NCBI GenBank assembly: GCA_004154925.1
Contig: QJNS01000005.1
Coordinates: 496,001-560,000, forward strand
Length of the DNA stretch: 64,000 nucleotides
Reading direction: 5' to 3'
Source of the DNA: Monosporascus cannonballus
Lineage: Eukaryota; Ascomycota; Sordariomycetes; Xylariales
The position numbers were made by a program, and so were the translations under genes. This document shows positions 27,009 through 39,025 of the stretch, in pieces; the first letter of the stretch is position 1; each line of letters begins with the position of its first letter. The notes below the pieces were generated by a model. That model worked only from the letters and a program-made list of their open reading frames with translations. It was not told where the DNA came from and ran no database searches.

Positions 27009-27022
27009 CCTACCTAGGTAGG
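27009..27022. promoter_or_regulatory. 14-base palindrome upstream of urc4
   Basis: cctacctaggtagg is perfectly palindromic and lies about 310 bases before the urc4 start. Related tacctag/ctaggta words recur in other intergenic regions of the window and not in the coding exons I read. The function is inferred only from position. Confidence 0.4.
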
Positions 27023-27330
27023 CATTGGCGGCGTAGGTACCCGCAACCCCCCCGAATAACCCACAACCCGTTACCTTAACAGCGGCCTAGACCCGGGACA
27101 TACATACATCCAGCAAAGCGCAAACCTACCCCCCTCCATCAATCAGGACCGCATACGTTCATAGCCTTTCATTTAAGCGGTTCAACGTCAAACTCCGAAA
27201 GTCCTCTTATCGATCGATCCCTCCCCCCCTCTCTCTCTCGCCTGCGCCCACGCATACGTGTCCAATCATCTGCGGAAGAAGTGTGTGTGTGTGACTCGGC
27301 CCTGCCCTTACACTTGTCCAGGTGCACGCA

Positions 27331-29346
27331 ATGGGTCTTTTTTCCAGAAAATCTAAATCCGGCAGCACGAAGCCGTCCGCCAAAACCCTGGAGACCTCTA
27401 GTGTGGACTCGGAGGGTTCGAACAACAGGTCTCCCACAATATCAGTAGGGTCTCGTCTGCTCAACCGAGGATCCGGAGGAAGCATCCCTCCCACCCCCAT
27501 CACACCCATGGCGCCCGCCCAGCTGTCCAGAATCAACCTACCGAAACCCCCCGACCCGACCCTCGATGCCGCCGGATACCTGAGGAGTCTGGGGGCCGTG
27601 CGGGAGAGATGCAAGATCGTCACCGAAAAGGCACTGGCGAACAATCTTAACCACTTCGACGTCGACCTGAGCAAGTTCCCCGACGTCGTCTCCTTCGTCT
27701 GTAACATCATCAAGGTAAGACGTCGGAATTGGATTTGAGTTCGCGCGGTCGCCCGCGACAAACGCCCGATCATAGACTCTGACTGACTAACCCGCGTCTC
27801 GTATATAGAGAGACTACGACCCCCCGTTCTCTAGCATCCCCCCGCATGGCAGATATCAACACTTCTGTGTCGGCGGGCGAGATCGAGTCGCGAATCTCCT
27901 GGCGACATTCCCCGAGAATGTGGACAACACGGAGAAGTGCAGACGGCTGATCGACCTGTTCCTGGTCAGCGTGCTCCTCGACGCCGGAGCCGGCATGTCG
28001 GGGAGCTACAAGAGCACCGAGAACGGCCGCATCTACAGGCGGTCCGAAGGTCTGGCAGTCGCCACCCTCGAGATGTTCAAGGCTGTGAGTGGCATCCGTA
28101 ACTCGGGCGCATATGACTGGTAGGGGAGCGTGCCGCTGACAAACACGCCAGGGACTCTTTTCGGGAGACCCGAACAACAGGTTTCAGGTCGACAAGGAGG
28201 GCCTGCGAAGACTCACGGTCGAGCAGCTGGCCCAGGGGCTGCAGTCGCGCGAGGGCAACGAGGTCGCCGGACTGGAGGGCAGGGCACAGCTCCTGATGAG
28301 ACTTGGCGGCGCCTTGGCCGATAAGATGGAGTACTTTGGCGACAACGGACGGCCCGGCAACATGATCGGTAGGTGGCCCGCCCAAAACCCCCCCGGCGCA
28401 TGGCTTGCCATGCCGCCCACCCGCGTGGCTTACCGTGTCCCCCGCGACGTCGACGAGGACTAACGTCCCGCAGACTACCTCCTGGCACACCCGACAACAC
28501 AAGCGTCGTCCACCCCAATTGTGGTTCTGCCCGTGCTATGGAACGTGCTCATGGCCGGCCTGGACTCTATCTGGCCGCAGTCGCGGACTACCATCAACGG
28601 CGTCTCGCTCGGTGACGCGTGGCCGTGCTCCTCGATGCCGCAGCAGACCACAGCCCCGGCCTCGCCGACCTTCTCGCCGTTCCCGAACTCGACGGGCCTC
28701 CCGACAGCACCATGGGAGTCGATCCTCCCCTTCCACAAGCTGACGCAGTGGCTCACGTACTCGCTGATGCAGCCCATGCAGAGCCTGCTGAGGATCCAGT
28801 TCGCCGGCACCGAACTGCTGACGGGGTTGCCCGAGTACCGGAACGGCGGCCTGTTCATCGACCTCGGCGTCCTGACGCTGAAGAGTGACGACATGGAGCG
28901 CGGTCTCCAGAACTACAACGACCACTGCAGCCGGGCCGGCACTAAGGGCGTCGAGGTAGCGCCCATGTTCGAGCCCGGCGATGACGTGGTCGTCGAGTGG
29001 AGAGGCGTTACCGTCGGGTTCCTCGATAAGCTCTGCGTCGAGGTGAACCATGCCCTGCAGAAAGATTTGAACGGAGGGGAGTTGAGCTTACCGCAGCTGC
29101 TCGAGGCTGGAAGCTGGAAGGTGAGTTACGTCTCGTTTCTATTCATCTTCCCACAACGGTTCTCCCCCTTACCTCCTACGATTCCCGTCTCTCTCCCCAT
29201 GGTTGCCACCCCAAGTCACCCTACCGCCGTTTCGGAGGCGGAAACTGATTGGGACGTAATAGGGAGGCCGCGAAATCGCCGAGGTCAGCCGGCCAAATAC
29301 GAAAGAACCACCCATCCTGATCGACTCGGACGGCACTGTATTCTAA
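27331..29346 (+). CDS. urc4: Uracil catabolism protein 4 (DUF1688 family)
   Basis: Five exons, 27331-27714, 27809-28084, 28152-28368, 28474-29120 and 29263-29346, join in frame with consensus donors (GTAAGA, GTGAGT, GTAGGT, GTGAGT) to about 535 residues. After a Ser-rich leader the DUF1688 core begins at AAGYLRSLGAVRERC. Hallmarks include SSIPPHGRYQHF in exon 2, RIYRRSEGLAVATLEMF, the LPVLWNVLMAGLDSIWP stretch in exon 4, and the C-terminal GGREIAE...SDGTVF supplied by the last exon. In Lachancea kluyveri URC4 is required for uracil use as a nitrogen source; the enzyme chemistry is not settled. The short last exon restores the conserved terminus, which supports this gene model. Confidence 0.9.
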
Positions 29347-30416
29347 GACGATCGTTTTCTTTTTCTTCGTGCCGCATCAGTTTGGTCAGTCGACTCGAGC
29401 TGTGGCATGGCCCTTTTGGATTATAACGCTTCATCTCATCTGTTTGCTTACAGATGCACATTCGTACCTATGCATACGCCTCTTCGGGTTTTCGCTACGT
29501 TACACCCGAGAGTCGTATGATACCTCGGAGTCGGACTTCAGAAGACGATCCCGGCATGGGGGCGGGCGGGTTTTGGGAGCGGAGTAATTTGTGCGTATCC
29601 ACCTGGAAAGGTTTGAGCATCCAGAGTATCAAAGTATGAATAGAAAAGCATATTCCCTGGGAAATAGGAAGGGGAGGGTGTTGGGGCCCCTGAAATGAAT
29701 ATAATGAGACTATTGGCTGACGGCGCACCCTACCAGTCCGTCTGGATTCTGGAAGAACTTTGCTCAGTCTTGTGGGCATCTTGTTTGCTAATAACTCCGC
29801 ACCAAGGGTTGTCTCATAGCCCTGCGCGAATTATCCGAGAAACCTATCCGTTATTTTTGCCGGTATTCGGAGCCTCCAGCAGTAATCAAGAAACCTCGCC
29901 ACAGGTTAGGACTTCGAGTGGCCGGACTGTGGCGTCGAGCTATCATCAACGAAGCGCCTATTATACGAGCCGAGAAACACATGTCACTATACAAGTACTC
30001 TATGTTGGCTCAGCTAGGAGCAGACCACCTGACTAGCTAGCTACGGAAATCTTGGGGGTACTTCTTCTAGTCGATCTTCCCCAGGATATGGCTGAGACCG
30101 GTTCGTCCTTGTGGGGGCCATTTGACATAGCTATGACGTTACTGGCCTGCCATCCCGACACAACATCGATACCATGGAGTATAAACAACTTCTAATACAA
30201 TACACATACGGAGGACGGACGGTATCCAACTACTCAAATAATTCGGCAGTTGACCCTCAGCAGGAAACTTCCATCACTTGGTGTAGTTGGCGGTTTGAAC
30301 GAATCCAGGCACCTTGGCACTCCGTAAGTGATCAATGCTCGCAACATACCTATATCGGCGGCGGTAGAGAATTGCAAATCGTGGTTGGCCGACCGTAACC
30401 GGGAATAGCAGCCTTG
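29347..30416. other. No gene seen (urc4-ComA spacer)
   Basis: Intergenic region between two tandem genes. Short frames only, with no motif recognised. Confidence 0.6.
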
Positions 30417-31484
30417 ATGCGTTCGTCGATCTCAGCAGCGCTGCGCGGGAGCCGCGCGAGCGCCTCATCCCCGAAGACGTCGCGCCCTACGATGCCCATC
30501 AACAAGCCTCGGGCCCTTGCGACGACTCCGTATCTCTCCTCTCAAGGTCCCAAGATACTACTCGAGGACCGGGAGAACGGGTTCGGCTTCGTACGGCACA
30601 ACCCGCTGCCCCCTAAGCCCCGGAGCAGAGCCGTCACCGAGATCCGCGGGCCGTACTACACCGTCATGGGAACGCGCTACCTGTCGGACGTCCTGGAGAC
30701 CATGGGGGCGCACGTCGACGGGCTCAAGTTTGCCGGCGGCTCCTTCAGCCTATTCCCCGAGGACAAGCTGCGCGGGCTCATCGACCTCGCGCACTCGCAC
30801 GGCGTCTACGTCAGCACCGGCGGCTGGATCGAGCACGTCCTCTCCTCGAGCGGCGGCGACGTCCCGGCCGCCGTGGACAGGTACCTGGCGAAGTGCAAGG
30901 ACGTGGGGTTCGACGTTGTCGAGCTCTCGACGGGCTTCCTGTCGCTGCCCGGGGACGACTGGCTGAGGCTCGCAGACCGCGTCCAGGAGGCCGGCCTCAA
31001 GCCCAAGCCCGAGCTCGGCATCCAGTTCGGCGCTGGCGGCGACACCGGGGCCGCCGAGCTCGAGAGCATCGGCACCAGCGACCCCAGCAAGGTCATCGAC
31101 ATGGCCAGGAAGTTCGTCGGCGCCGGCGTCGAGCGCATGATGATCGAGAGCGAGGGCATCACCGAGAATGTTAAGGCCTGGCGCACCGACGTCATACAGG
31201 CCATCATGAAGGAGGTGCCCATGGAGAAGGTCATGTTCGAGGCCGCCGATCCAGAGGTCTTCAACTGGTGAGTCCTGCTCGGCCGACAAGCCAAGCCGGA
31301 ATGCGCTTTCGGAGCATGAACGAGGACTGCCCGGTGCGGCTGTCTAATTAGGTACATCCGGGAATTCGGCGTCGATGTCAATCTCTTCGTCGACCATTCG
31401 CAGATCGTCCAGTTGGCGGGGTTGAGGGCTGGTATTTGGGGCAAGAGCGATACCTTTGGCAAGATTACCACTTTCAGACATTAG
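30417..31484 (+). CDS. ComA / HSA32-like (phosphosulfolactate synthase family) protein
   Basis: Two exons, 30417-31267 and 31352-31484, give about 327 residues; TG at the end of exon 1 plus G restores a Trp codon. The core starts near GPYYTVMGTRYLSDVLE and shows the family's TIM-barrel pattern: GLKFAGGSFSLF, a GVYVSTGGWIEHVL strand-loop, DVVELSTGFLSLP, KPELGIQFGAGG, GVERMMIESEGI, and the terminal VNLFVDHSQIVQLAGLRAGIWG. In archaea ComA adds sulfite to phosphoenolpyruvate in coenzyme M synthesis. In plants the homologue HSA32 acts in heat-stress memory. The role in fungi is not established. The Ser/Arg-rich leader before the core (about residues 1-45) resembles a mitochondrial presequence, but a start at a later ATG near 30490 is possible. 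Confidence 0.87.
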
Positions 31485-32976
31485 GCGGTTCGTATTTGGG
31501 CGATCCACGCAAGCCTTTAGATCAGCCGGCCCGGCGGAAACGGACTTTGAAGTCTTAGGGCGGCTGTTGATGGACTCGGAACATTCGTATTTCTAAGTGT
31601 AAACGAACGGCGTTACACTTCATTCACTGCATGAGAGGTTGAGAGTATAGGATGGCGGTGTCCCCGACGTGGAGAAATCAGAGGCACATCGATTAGCACA
31701 GAGAATGGACCAATATAGGAATCGAGATCATTTATCACAGCTGGGGACTCCTATAGAACAGGCCACTTAAACGTAGACACTACCGAGCGACTAGTGGTTT
31801 TCGTCCGGGGACTTATTTTCATCTCGTCGTTCTCCGGATCACCCACCGCCTCTCCCATGTTCGCGGGTCCCGCGAAATAGTCAGCAGACCAGTCGGACAA
31901 CAGAGGTCCAGCGCAGTTATCGACCAGTCGATACCTGAAGACGAGAGAGAGCAAGCTCTCGCATGGTCGAAGCATCCTGAATGAACACAACTCGGTTTGC
32001 GACTCAACCTCTGATATCGAGCTAACGATACGGGGGTTATCTGACCCGACCTCCAAATTGTCGTGGCTCGCCTACAACAACACGGGTAGTGCAAGCATTA
32101 CGGGGACATTGTTACAAAGAATGGGCATTATACGGTGCCATACAGAGGAGCCGAATCGGCACCAAGCCCACTCTCGCTAAGGGTTAAGGAAAAAGGAGGC
32201 CCAGCCCGAGCCCGAGCCCGAGTCCGAACCAGAGAAAGATCCCGAGGTAAAGGTAAAGGAAGGGCGTCGTCCATTACTTCATTGCAAAGCTTAACAAGGC
32301 TCCATTATCAGCGGTGACAGTTCCCTCCATCCCTCGGCGAGCTGTCACAAACAGCTCCACGAGCCAAGGCTTCAGACATTGACGCAGTTGTGAAAGTCTC
32401 CAGACGCAAGCGTCCCGTGGTATTGAGGGCATCTGAGTCTCAGTTAACGCCCTCGCCGGCCTCCAAAGTTGTTGGGCTTGCTAGTCGTTTGTGGGCAGCT
32501 CGTGAGGTTTCTACCATCTTTTGTGTAGACCGTATTTCGCTCTTTCATGCTATACGAGTGGGAATCAGCGAAAGGTTGCCGTTTACACACGGTTGCAAGG
32601 TACAGCTCAGGATTTCTCCGTATGTTCGCCGTCGAACCTCTCGCCACCGGCACTTCTGGGCCGAGATACATCCAGAAGCCAGTATCGGAGGCGGAGTCGG
32701 GCAACCTGGCGACATTAAGATTTCAGATAGCCTCTCTTGTAATTGGCCATATAGATGCTCCTTTACCGAAGTACTCAGCACCAATGGGTATACAGACCCG
32801 CGGCTTTCATCAGTGGCATGGAAATTTCGATACTCAGACCATTCACGAAACTGTAAGACTCGAAATAGACCTTCACAATAACACCAAAATTAGACAACGC
32901 CTCTACGCTCACCAATTCCCCATCCTCTGCTTACAGTCTTAGCCGTGAACGAAATCTCAGCTATCAGTCGTACTGA
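31485..32976. other. Spacer with possible decayed gene
   Basis: No intact gene. Around 32165-32290 one frame encodes a Pro-Glu repeat followed by a Lys/Glu-rich segment, built on a (GAGCCC)n run at 32203-32224. At 32390-32942 two overlapping plus-strand frames of 163 and 131 codons look partly protein-like but share no motif I know. This could be a decayed gene or chance. Confidence 0.35.
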
Positions 32977-34576
32977 TCAATGCTGGTACTTGTAGCCCGG
33001 GGCACGGTCGGAGAATTCCGGAGGCTCCGCGACGGACCCGCGCCTCATTCCCTCCTTAAGCCCTTCTCTCTGGTAGTAGATGCGTCGAATCACCCACCAT
33101 AAACAAAAATTGAGGCTCACTGCGGCGAGGCTGTAAGCGTGACCCAGGGTGTAAGTGGGGGCGTGCGTCTGCGGGTAGATCTGTCCGGACACGATGCCGC
33201 CTATGTTACCGATCGCCAGGGCCAGGCCGATGGATGCCGCACGTTTACCGTCCGGCGCCGTGTTTGTCGAGAGCCAAGCCAAGTTCCCGCCGCCGAGCAT
33301 CCATGCGCAGCTCGCGATGAGGAAGCACGCGAAGTATTTGACACCCACCGGTACCCGGTTCCCGCCTAGCAGAATGGCATAGCCCACCACGCCTGCGGGG
33401 GCACACAGGATGCAGGCCAGGAACCTCCGGCCGAACCTGTCAGAGAGATAGCCGCCGATGCCGTACACAATGGAGCCCCAGAAGAAGACCGGGATGCTGA
33501 GGTATTGGGACTGCTCGACGCTAAAGCTGAAGCCGAAGCGGAGAATGATGGGCAAGAAGACGCTGAAGCCGTAGAGGACGGTCAGGGACATGACCTGGAT
33601 GATGGAGTGCAGCCACGTCTTGATGTCCGTGGCGGCCATCATAAACTCTCGCATGGTGTAATGGCCCCGGCCGCCGCTGTAGGCCTCCGTCATCTCGGCG
33701 CGGCGGCGCATCACCGCCCTGTCGTCCTCGTTGAGGAAGTAGGCCGTCGTGTAAGAAGAAGGGATCACGAAGTAGCAGAGGAGCGCAACGGCGACAGTGA
33801 CGGCCCCTTCGATTATGTAGAGCCTGACGGGGTCTTAGGGTCATGGTCAAGCACACAACTCGCCCGATATCCGACTCACCATCTCCATCCCGGATACCCG
33901 GCCGCACCTCCCATAAAGAGGATGCCGTACGCGATTAGGCCCCCAAATGCGCTCGCCATGGCCGCAGCGACTGTCACGTCGAGTTAGCGCCAAGAGGAGT
34001 AAAACGAAGCGGCACCAAGCCTCCGCTTGGTAATCACTGACTGAACAGGTAGCTGATCCTCAACCCAATCTCATCTCTCTTGTACCAGTTCGCCAGCATG
34101 AGCGTCAAGCTGGGAAACAGGAACCCTTCGAACATGCCCAGCAGCATGCGACACGCGGCGAGCTGCGCGAAGTTGGTCACGAAGCCGTTTCCGAGACATA
34201 CCAATCCCCAGCAGAGCGCCGCCGTCGGGATCACGCGGTTGAACCCCAGCCGCTTCACGATCAGCGCCGCCGGGAACTCGGCGAGGATATACAGAGGGTA
34301 GAACAAGGAGATGGCAGTGTTCAGCTGCGTGCCGACGAGATCGATGTCGCCGATCATCCCCTGCGTCGCCGCGAAGCCGATGTTGCCGCGGTCCAGGAAC
34401 GAGATGAGCTGCATCACGATCAGGATCGGGCACACGTACATGTCGAGCTTCGCGACGACCCGCAGCTCCCGCCGCTTGAAGTCGGCATCATCCTCGGCGA
34501 GCTCCACTCGCCGCGACCGCGAATCGGTTTCGAGCTTGGGGAGACGATCGTCCGAATCACGAGTCGAAGCTACCAT
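32977..34576 (-). CDS. MFS transporter, anion:cation symporter family (Dal5/Tna1-like)
   Basis: Three exons on minus, 34042-34576, 33880-33970 and 32977-33823, join in phase to about 490 residues, the usual length for this family. A charged N-terminus leads into LDMYVCPILIVMQLISFLDRGNIGFA (first membrane helix with the family's LDR-N-G-A pattern). RMLLGMFEGFLFPSLTLMLANWYKRDE matches the conserved helix 4-5 motif of the ACS family, and GGYLSDRFGRR is the MFS loop motif between the halves. About 12 membrane helices are visible. Relatives import allantoate, nicotinate, biotin, pantothenate or other organic anions with protons across the plasma membrane. The substrate cannot be told from sequence. 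The 91-base middle exon supplies the conserved GYPGWRW end of helix 6. Confidence 0.9.
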
Positions 34577-36672
34577 GTTGAACGGAATCGCCGAAGATGG
34601 CGTATGATCCGAAAGGTAGCGAAGGGAGACTATGGTCTAGGAGAGCGCGAAAGAACGCATAGGCGACGATAGATGTGGGCGAGGAGCATGGAGTTGGCGC
34701 CATGGGGACAGACGCTCCCCCCGGCGGCGTAGCCTATATCGGGCTGTCCTAATGGCTACCTTGGCTACCCCCAATCTTTACCCCAGCTTCCGCTAACCCC
34801 CATCTCGGGCGTATTTTATGCCCCGTCGTAGCGACAGCTCCCCGGCGACGCCAAGCGCCTGGACTGGAACCAGAACCGTTCTTAACGGATCCTTCACGAC
34901 TTCCCGGTCCCCATTGGTAATGCTTGATCCCCTAATGGGCCGAGCGGCTGCAGAGGTTACATTCGCTCGGGTCAGCCACGTTACTAGATTGCTACATCAA
35001 CCTACTTCCACATAAAGGAGGAATATGCAGTTATGTACAGTGTCATCACGGCCACTGCACCCTCCCCCCCGCTCACGCTTTTTTAGGGGGTGGGAGGGTT
35101 TGAGATTGTCACAGCCGAAGGAGCAATGACCGAGAGTTCTGGGAGATGTAAAGGACCAAGACAAGTCAGACCAGAGAGAATCAACTGATCTTGGATGCAC
35201 CTGATCGGGTTTAACGTCCGACGGCCCTGCAAGCTGTTCGTCAGCGCACATGCGATCGGGTATTTCAAGGTCTATCGGGAGTATTAGGCCCTGCAGGGGA
35301 GTATTCATCCATATTCGGTCTCTCTTGAGTACCATATGCTTTCCTGCGCTACACGGGTCTTGAAACTCCATATCGCAATCCCTTAGTGTACATCAGACCG
35401 GGAAAATGTCAGCATGATTGATATTCAGATGATTAGCCGGACTAACTAGCCACTGTGCCTCGTCCGCAAATTTATACGCGGGACCTCGAAAAGCGCAACC
35501 AGTACACATAGACTGGACGACCTAAGTATCTCTATGAGCCGTCTTTCCTCTGGAAAGAGACATCCAAGCAAATGTAGAATGGATGGCCTAGATATTTTTT
35601 GTTCGAGTCGTCTCTATGTGATGAAATGACTTTGCCTTCCTGCAAACCTTTCTCGACTTGGGAGCTAGCCGCGGACTTCTAGATGGTCCATGGTTTCTTC
35701 CTTTAGCCGCCCTGACTTCCTGCGGAAGGACTGCGCATCATCCTTCAATTATTCTTCGTCGCCTTGACGTCCTCTGAGCCAGCCACGTACCTGGATAGCC
35801 AGCCCTATAGCACTACCTATGATATGTAACCTGTAAAAGAAACTGAGCCCGTTTGCGAACACGATAACATCCTCTGACCCTGTCTCTTGGCTTTCCCAAC
35901 TGTTCATTAACAGCTTAATCCACCCATTTTGTACTTTATTTGAAAGCACTCCTGTGGAAGCAGTAGCCGGATCGCGGATTCGGCTGATAGAGAGGAAGAC
36001 TGGATACGGGATTCGATCACCAGGAAGTTTGACCGCGGATTCGGTGTCAGGTGATATGGGATGTATGCGTTATGGAGGTTTACGCGTAAAGGCTACACTA
36101 CCTTTACGAGGTCGGCGCTGGGCCTATATGGGTGCCTTTCCTACATATTTCCTGAAGGGAGAAAGAAGGTAAGGTTTCAGACTGTCACCAACATATGGGT
36201 TGCCGTGTCACTCTGACCTCCAACGAACATTTAACATTCGGTTAAGCGACGAGATCGCCGTGATGGCGACTGGAAAGGCTACGATGGCGTCTACGAAAGG
36301 TCGGCCGGAGGGCTTCGACTTGGACACACTGATGAAAGCATTCGTTACGCAATCGAAAGCAAGAATAATATACACCTGGGTTGGATGTACTTCGGCCTCA
36401 AGCTAGGATAATAAGACCGCCTTGGTGGAAGTGGCAACTGAGGAACTTGGAATACAGCGTTCTGGGTAACGCATAGGTTGATCGGTTACAGTGGCGGAGA
36501 TTGAGCGAAGCTCACCGATTCTGACGAAGCCAAAATGGCCGCCGCAATCATCCGAGTGGTAAGGGAGCACTTATAAAGGTAGTTAATGGAACGTATAGGT
36601 TTATCGTGACTTGTCAGAAAGAGCGTATACGATTCGGGGTATCTATTTACATACAAATTGTAAAGACCAGCT
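34577..36672. other. No gene seen
   Basis: Two kilobases between the divergent upstream side of the transporter and the 3' end of the next minus-strand gene. The first few hundred bases should hold the transporter promoter. Nothing else is recognisable. Confidence 0.6.
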
Positions 36673-37802
36673 CTACCGTTTTGAGGACTGCGTGCGCCTT
36701 AGCGGGGCCGACTGGACTGGCTTGTCCGGGACCGTGCCGAAGATCTTTTCTGATATCCATCTGAAGATGTTCCTCCAGAGCGACAGAAACCCCTGATATA
36801 GCCTCGCAAACACGCCCTTCAGCCACATGAACACGGTGTCCCACGGAATGAGATAGGCCGCCATGGCCGCCCCGAAGCCCAGCATAGCCGCCGGTCCAGC
36901 GGCCGAGTAGATGGTGTGGGACTTGATGCCGGCGGTCGCGATCGTCAAAGCGGTGGTGCCGAAATGGTACTCGACATTGAGACCGGCTGCCGTCGCCTTG
37001 AACGAGCCCGGGTCCTTGCCTCTTCCCGTGAGCAGGCCCAGGATGGTAGCCATCGGGCCCACGATCTTCTTCCACCAGATCTCGTCGGGGCCGCAGGGCT
37101 CGCAGATGAGGCTCAGATTCCTCCGGACCTCCTGCAGGTCCACCTCCGACAGAGCCTGGGCGCACTGGAGCGCCCACGGGTTGCCCTCCGCCATCTCCAC
37201 CTTGATGCTGACGCCGTCGCCGAGGTAGATGGCATGCTTGCTGTGCTTCCTACCTTGCCAGTCGTCGAGCCTGACAGACTTGAACGTCGACGAGCCGCTG
37301 ATCAGGAGCCTTCCCTCCCTGTCCTGGTCGTGGTAACAGCGGAAGACGCTGAGAGCGCGGAAGCTGGACGGCACGTGAAACTCGATGATGTCTTCGATAT
37401 CTCTGCTTACTAGCAGCGTCAAGTGCTGGTTGGGCTTATTCTGGATGTATTCAATGGCATCCTGCAAATGGTCCGTGCTGGTTACGCGGACAAGACCCTT
37501 TGCTATGGAACGAAGTCGAAGTTAGTCGTGGCTCGTGATACGAAGGGGGATCGGGGCGACTTGCATCTCCAGAACTTCCACCGAGAAGAGTGCAACCTGC
37601 GCTCCAGCTCGCCAAGGCTGCTGGGAGGCACGACGGCAATAATGGCCCTGCCTTTCTCGCCACGGTCCTCCTCGATGAACTTGCTTATCCCCTTGATCTC
37701 GTTGGTCGTCCTGCTGGCGCCCTTGGTCTCGCGACGCGAAGGCGGGTCTGGAGTGGTAGAAATGCGGCGGGTTGATTCCTTAGATACGGACGAAGAACCC
37801 AT
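36673..37802 (-). CDS. Unrecognised protein with hydrophobic C-terminal segments
   Basis: Two exons on minus, 37542-37802 and 36673-37461, can be joined in phase through a GTATCA...TTTGCAG intron of 80 bases, giving about 349 residues. Other splice choices exist and the join is uncertain. The N-terminus is Ser/Arg/Lys-rich. The middle has an alternating strand-like pattern (HLTLLVSRDIEDIIEFHVPS). The C-terminal third has one or two hydrophobic stretches (LTIATAGIKSHTIYSAAGPAAMLGFGAAMAAYLIPW, about 35 residues in all), then an amphipathic Trp/Phe-rich segment and a basic tail. This suggests membrane association. I cannot assign a family; a lineage-specific fungal protein is likely. Confidence 0.6.
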
Positions 37803-39025
37803 TATATGGGTCTATTGGCTCCGTGTCAGAAGGGCGGCAGCTCAAAATGAAGGAGAGACAAGGGTCGGGAAATGCTTCAGGGAAATGTTAGGTTGCTGAA
37901 CTGGAAATCGTCAGATCCCAGACTTGACGGATGTGAATACAGCATAGCGCGCCGAGTTGATTTATGCGTGCCCGTGGTCGTGACGCGATATTGATAATCC
38001 GGGTAAGGGAGGGAGGAGGTCTGATGAGTTGTCACCACTCAGCGCACGGATCCACCGGCCAACCCGCCGCCGTATTCTTGACCGCCAATAATCACGCTAG
38101 ACGATCCCCAAGGAGGGGTAACCTGTCGTCGTGCCATACGTCAAGTTGTTGTCCGCGTACCATATGACCCTTTCTCCAGATAACTACCGTTGAGCTGACG
38201 TCGTGGCATCGCATCCGGCAGAAGGCCAACTTAAATTGATGCATCAGTCTCCTGCGTACGTATGTTCGTAGTGAGTCAAGAGTTATGTACGCTAATCTCC
38301 ACCGAATAGAGACGAAGCTTTGCTCTTCTTCCGTACAGTCGTCGTGGTGGAACATCCGACACTCGCGCGCCAAGTCTCAGAGCTGACATCGGCACCTCGG
38401 CGAGCAGGGGTCTTTGGTTCCGCGCCGTTCCCCCTCATAGGCCCGCAATTCCGGCGACCGAAAACCTAAGCTGCGCCCCGTGAGCCGACGCCGACGCCGG
38501 CATGCTGACTTAGATTGCAGCACACCATATGTCCTCGGGTGCCAATTATGCGCAGCAATAACAGGCCTGGTCCTGTCCTTGTCAGGTGCTAAGGTCGGGA
38601 TACCGTGGAACCTTCTGGACAGGGGTCTCACGGCTATATTAGGGGGGCTTTCCCCCCCAGCTATTTAGGATGGACAGGTGTTAATGGTCACCTCAACTGC
38701 TAAATAGTTAACCGCCCGTGGGTATTTAACTGGTGCCGGCTTAATTTTGAGATGGGGGCACTTCCAGTTAACTAGATGGTGCGATGTATGCGCTGCTTAA
38801 AGGGTGGCTATAGTGGGTTCCCGCTTAACATCAGCTGGTTACGATGACAATTCATTGCCGTAGCACTTCAAGTCTGCGTTATGTCGCGGCCCAGTCCAAC
38901 GTGTTATCTGTCCATTGCAAAATTACTCGATCTCGTCACAGGTTCTCGAAAGCCACGCCTACCATGTCCAATCACGCGTCACCAGCTCCTACGCCGGCGC
39001 TCACGTCGACTCTTACCTCTTCATG
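37803..39025. other. No gene seen
   Basis: Spacer between the unrecognised gene and the broken coiled-coil gene. A last exon of the latter could lie here, since the open frame ends at a GTAAGT donor-like site (39016-39021). No other feature is evident. Confidence 0.5.

Larger units (their letters stand above)
22616..27330. other. Long gene-poor interval
   Basis: About 4.7 kb with no gene I can support. Open frames such as 22715-23257 (plus) lack motifs. It contains a short (CTAC)n run near 22626-22650, an imperfect inverted repeat at 23743-24158, a purine tract near 26068-26117, and a perfect 14-base palindrome at 27009-27022. No tRNA or 5S signature was seen. It could hold a non-coding RNA or decayed genes. 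Confidence 0.6.
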
